From the NCBI GenBank assembly GCA_946183625.1, contig CAMHCL010000101.1:1-5794 (forward strand): DNA of 5,794 bases, in the 5' to 3' direction. This DNA comes from an uncultured Lachnospiraceae bacterium. Lineage in GTDB: Bacteria; Bacillota; Clostridia; Lachnospirales; Lachnospiraceae. The position numbers and the translations under genes were made by a program. The notes beneath the pieces are model-generated. The model saw nothing but the letters and a program-made list of their open reading frames with translations. It did no database searches and was not told the DNA's origin. Each line of letters begins with the position of its first letter. Positions within the stretch are counted from its first letter, which is position 1. Below, one piece after another: positions 5,725-5,794 of this stretch.

Positions 5725-5794
5725 ATGATCAAATTAATTGCAAGTGATATAGATGGCACTCTTGTAAAGGATGGCACATCTGAAATTGATACAA
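5725..5794 (+). CDS. Cof-type HAD-superfamily hydrolase (N-terminus only)
   Basis: Only the first 23 residues are present, and the gene runs off the right edge. They read MIKLIASDIDGTL followed by VKDG. This is the hallmark start of Cof/YbiV-type HAD phosphatases: Asp8 is the phosphorylated nucleophile and Asp10 the acid/base of D-x-D-G-T. Such enzymes hydrolyse sugar phosphates, nucleotides or flavin-related phosphates, and the substrate cannot be told from the N-terminus. The start at 5725 is supported by AGGGGA. The reading frame stays open upstream to 5656, so an N-terminal extension of up to 22 residues cannot be excluded. The gene is transcribed away from the membrane protein-birA pair from its own promoter. 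Confidence 0.85.
   Translation, partial: MIKLIASDIDGTLVKDGTSEIDT

Noticed and set aside
5592..5777. 61-codon minus-strand open frame
   Set aside because: It overlaps the HAD start and its promoter on the other strand. The product is low-complexity Ile/Leu/Ser from A/T-rich DNA.

Overview
The window looks like a moderately AT-rich Firmicutes genome, most likely Clostridia of the Lachnospiraceae type. The clues are strong AGGAGG/GGGAG-type ribosome sites, lysine- and aspartate-rich proteins, a PhoU-fused Na/Pi transporter beside a long cation diffusion facilitator, and a two-module GGDEF-like protein. This is inferred from style and gene content; no taxonomic marker gene is present. Both ends cut through genes or a sequence junction.

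Left arm (1 to 4120, + strand). Bases 1-47 do not read as the missing N-terminus of the first gene. An in-frame TAA at 45-47 precedes the first recognisable transporter motif, and the opposite strand gives a protein-like reading, so this may be a rearrangement or assembly junction. Next comes a 5'-truncated Na/phosphate cotransporter family protein with a PhoU-like regulatory region and an unusual repetitive Lys/Ala/Asp tail. After 39 bases follows a cation diffusion facilitator (CDF) transporter whose intramembrane metal-site residues suggest a Mn-type exporter and which carries an extra C-terminal domain. After another 56 bases follows a protein with a degenerate GGDEF domain and a second, still more divergent module. 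All three probably belong to one transcription unit. Together they suggest ion and phosphate homeostasis joined to a nucleotide-sensing or scaffold protein, but that link is inferred from context only.

Right arm (4121 to 5794). A 62-base convergent gap, with only a weak hairpin, separates the left arm from a minus-strand pair: a small two-helix membrane protein of unknown function and a monofunctional biotin-protein ligase (BirA) without an N-terminal DNA-binding domain. Their stop and start codons overlap by one base. The pair is served by a near-consensus promoter (TTGATA, 17-base spacer, TATAAT). Divergent to it, with an extended -10 promoter, is the start of a Cof-type HAD-family phosphatase that runs off the right edge.

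Most of the window is ordinary housekeeping and transport. The parts worth a second look are the degenerate tandem GGDEF protein, the two-period repeat tail of the phosphate transporter, the duplicated C-terminal domain of the CDF protein, the serine-rich insert in BirA and the left-edge junction.
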